A stretch of 64,000 nt of DNA, taken from positions 62,001 through 126,000 of the forward strand of contig CAVXYK010000025.1 in NCBI GenBank assembly GCA_963765875.1. Reading direction: 5' to 3'. A program made the position numbers and the translations under genes. Positions 62,549 through 64,000 of the stretch are shown piece by piece; within the stretch, counting starts at the first letter, position 1; the number at the start of each line of letters is the position of its first letter. The DNA is from JAWKOK01 sp963765875. Lineage in GTDB: Bacteria; Chloroflexota; Anaerolineae; Caldilineales; Caldilineaceae. The notes beneath the pieces were generated by a model. It was given only the letters and a program-made list of their open reading frames with translations, did not search any database and had not been told where the DNA came from.

Positions 62549-63142
62549 CTAGGTCAATTTGAGCTTCCGTCTGATTCTGCTCAGTGCTTCCGGCGTAATT
62601 CCAATGAAGGAGGCGACATGATAGAGTTTGATCTGATTCTCCAGACCAGGGTAATCTCTCCGAAAGTCCAGGTATCGGGTTGTGGCATCATCGAGCAGGA
62701 ACGATTTTTCACGCATCTCCTTCATGATATAGACGGACTCTACCAGCTTGAACATGACGGGATACCAGCGAAGGTCCTCCTGCACCATCTGCATCCAATG
62801 GCTGAATTTGAAGAGCAGTACATCTGCCTCCACCAGGGCTTCGATGAAGAAGTAGGAGGGACGCTGCTGGACCATGGCGCTGTACGAGACCAGAAACTTG
62901 CCGGGCGTACAGAATCCCTTTGTCAGGTCATTGCCGTCATCGTCAATGTAATACAGTCGGAATATGCCGTTGAGATTTAGCCCCATGTCATCCGGCACGT
63001 CTCCGGCCATCAGAAATATCTGTCCGGCCTCGATATGGACCAACCTACAAATGCCATACAGGCTCTTGACCAGTTCATCCGGGATATCCGCAAGGACCAA
63101 CATCGACTTTCTAAGTAGATCGTATGCGTGTTCGCTTTTCAT
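62549..63142 (-). CDS. Crp/Fnr-family regulator
   Basis: A 197-residue protein from the ATG at 63142. A cyclic-nucleotide-binding-like beta-roll (about 20-125, with YGICRLVHIEAGQIFLMAGD) is followed by an HTH (YHVASFIGITPEALSRIRRKL). No N-terminal cysteine set for an Fe-S cluster is visible, so it is not a classical Fnr. The HTH resembles Bacteroidota/Chloroflexota Crp-like proteins. It lies just upstream of the SDR and may control it. Ligand unknown. Confidence 0.88.
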   Translation of the reverse strand: MKSEHAYDLLRKSMLVLADIPDELVKSLYGICRLVHIEAGQIFLMAGDVPDDMGLNLNGIFRLYYIDDDGNDLTKGFCTPGKFLVSYSAMVQQRPSYFFIEALVEADVLLFKFSHWMQMVQEDLRWYPVMFKLVESVYIMKEMREKSFLLDDATTRYLDFRRDYPGLENQIKLYHVASFIGITPEALSRIRRKLKLT

Positions 63143-63431
63143 TGTTCCGCTCTTCCTCTCTTGTCGGCATTCCGATTCCTCATCCTGACGCCCTCCTATC
63201 AGTCTACTCGCAGATTTCGAGCGCAAAAAATCCTGAATACGCGTTATGCGTTGCGATAGTTTGTCGCGTCACCAATCCTTAGTCTCCAACAGACCATACA
63301 CTTACGAAACGAGCATTCTCGCCTATAAATATAACAATCCAGGCAAGCAGTATTCTGAAAGAGCAGAGCCTGAGCGATCTGCAAGGTGATACGAGCATCG
63401 TGAGCGAAGCCTTGGCGGGGTACGATCTTGG
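63143..63431. other. Gene-free stretch left of the AOR fragment
   Basis: No coding region recognised. It should contain the Crp/Fnr promoter on the minus strand. AT-rich DNA around 63300-63360 stands out, but no boxes are convincing. Confidence 0.4.
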
Positions 63432-63598
63432 GCCAGGGCAGCAAGTGCATTGCGGCGACCCTGGGTGAGGAAGCAGAGCAGTATCTGGTCGAGGTCAAGG
63501 GCCAGATACTGCCTATGCACGAGCCACGGGCCGAGATGGCGCTGGGCGTCGGCTACGCCACAGCCCCGGTCGGAGCCGATCATATGATGAACATCCAC
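63432..63598 (+). pseudogene. 167-bp duplicated fragment of the AOR gene
   Basis: This stretch matches AOR bases 43753-43919 over its full length with about 13 differences by hand count, and encodes GSKCIAATLGEEAEQYLVEVKGQ..., equivalent to the AOR protein's KRIAATLGEE region. Both ends are abrupt, and nothing else of AOR is present. Several differences are at third positions, but some change residues (Arg to Cys, Glu to Ile), so it is no longer under selection as a gene. Confidence 0.85.
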
Positions 63599-63674
63599 AA
63601 CCGTGTACTCGTTCGCCGGTGACTATCTCACGACTTCAGAGCCCAGGTTTCCGATTAACATTCATGCCCACAAT

Positions 63675-63708
63675 AAAAGCGCCCTTGGCGATCTGCCAGG
63701 GCGCTTTT
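63675..63708 (+). terminator. Hairpin with A/T ends
   Basis: AAAAGCGCCCTTGGC pairs with GCCAGGGCGCTTTT with one bulged T. The shape is that of an intrinsic terminator whose T-run lies in the stem. It is downstream of the AOR fragment. Confidence 0.55.
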
Positions 63709-64000
63709 CAATTGGGTTTGTTCGAACCGTACGCGTGTTCCGACAGTCAGCGCTTCCGGGAAAGGAACGATTTGGGAACGCTCCATCTGCTATGCTCCTC
63801 TCAGAGCACAGCCGAGCGCTTTACGTTGCCTGTCGCAACCCGTGAAACGCTGACGAAACGTTTGTGAAACGCACGGCATGGTATGGTCTTCTCAACCGAC
63901 GGATCTGCGAGCCATTGCGGTCAGGCCCATTGCTGACCCGTGAACGGTGCGGCAGATCGGTCGGAAAGATGTGCTGAATGCCGGGGCAAGTCTCCGACCT
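63709..64000. other. Right end without a recognised gene
   Basis: No convincing reading frame. It holds the 11-bp-phased GAAACG repeats at 63844-63871 and may be the control region of a gene beyond the window. Confidence 0.4.
63844..63887 (+). promoter_or_regulatory. Three 11-bp-phased GAAACG repeats before a weak -10
   Basis: GAAACG occurs at 63844, 63855 and 63866, each 11 bases apart, the spacing used by OmpR/PhoB-type regulators on one DNA face. TATGGT (63882-63887) could be a -10 box with the last repeat in the -35 place, as in activator-dependent promoters. Confidence 0.45.

Noticed and set aside
63603..63867. Two overlapping plus-strand frames near the right end
   Set aside because: They cross the hairpin and phased repeats, contain no recognised domain and lack ribosome sites.

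Overview
The window reads as one contig from a GC-rich, probably Chloroflexota (Anaerolineae/Caldilineae-like) genome, most likely environmental. This is inferred from gene content (sugar ABC operons with Tat or lipoprotein binding proteins, ROK/PadR/Rrf2/WHG-TetR regulators, zinc-ribbon LysM protein, CYTH-CHAD protein, lamin-tail surface protein, AOR with a MoaD-like partner) and from the many dispersed intergenic hairpins. No rRNA, tRNA or CRISPR array was seen.

Layout. 0-6.5 kb: acyl carrier protein, a secreted lipoprotein, a lamin-tail surface protein, and a minus-strand run of threonine synthase, DUF429 protein and ATC-hydrolase-like protein. 6.9-15.6 kb: a carbohydrate cluster with two sugar isomerase/epimerases, a Gfo/Idh/MocA dehydrogenase, a VOC protein, a 2-hydroxyacid dehydrogenase, and divergently a glycyl radical enzyme (GRE) with its radical-SAM activase. 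15.9-35.6 kb: some 20 kb of minus-strand genes headed by a ROK repressor, then ThuA-like, MocA, fucose-isomerase-like and YdjC proteins, two complete sugar ABC importers (one binding-protein gene is frameshifted), two sulfatases, an unusual eukaryote-type HisA and a serine hydrolase. Together these look like uptake and dismantling of a sulfated or modified glycan. 35.7-40.6 kb: LysM, cytochrome c, CYTH-CHAD and isomerase genes, three of the four broken by frameshifts. 40.9-44.5 kb: a promoter, M24 peptidase-like protein, MoaD-like carrier, tungsten aldehyde ferredoxin oxidoreductase (AOR) and a strong terminator. 44.6-48.8 kb: TetR, epimerase, broken metallo-hydrolase, amidase fragment and saccharopine-dehydrogenase-like protein.

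48.8-53.3 kb looks like an inserted segment: two copies of a ~61-bp imperfect direct repeat bracket an Rrf2 regulator with an AT-rich promoter, three small membrane proteins (two paralogous) and two methyltransferases. 53.3-56 kb: PadR, polyferredoxin and a haloalkane-dehalogenase-like hydrolase. 56-63.2 kb: acidic lipoprotein, a doubly frameshifted ~530-residue protein with a structured leader, a two-component system (regulator frameshifted), DUF4405 membrane protein, SDR and Crp/Fnr regulator. The last 800 bp holds a 167-bp duplicated piece of the AOR gene, a hairpin and a three-fold 11-bp-phased repeat.

The best candidate for undescribed biology is the GRE/activase pair: its active-site loop has Gly-Cys-His-Trp-Cys in place of the Cys-Val-Glu of known GRE eliminases or the Cys-Cys of pyruvate formate-lyase, and its neighbours are sugar genes. 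At least ten single-gene frameshifts, all right of 28 kb, mean that indel errors must be excluded before calling real gene decay.
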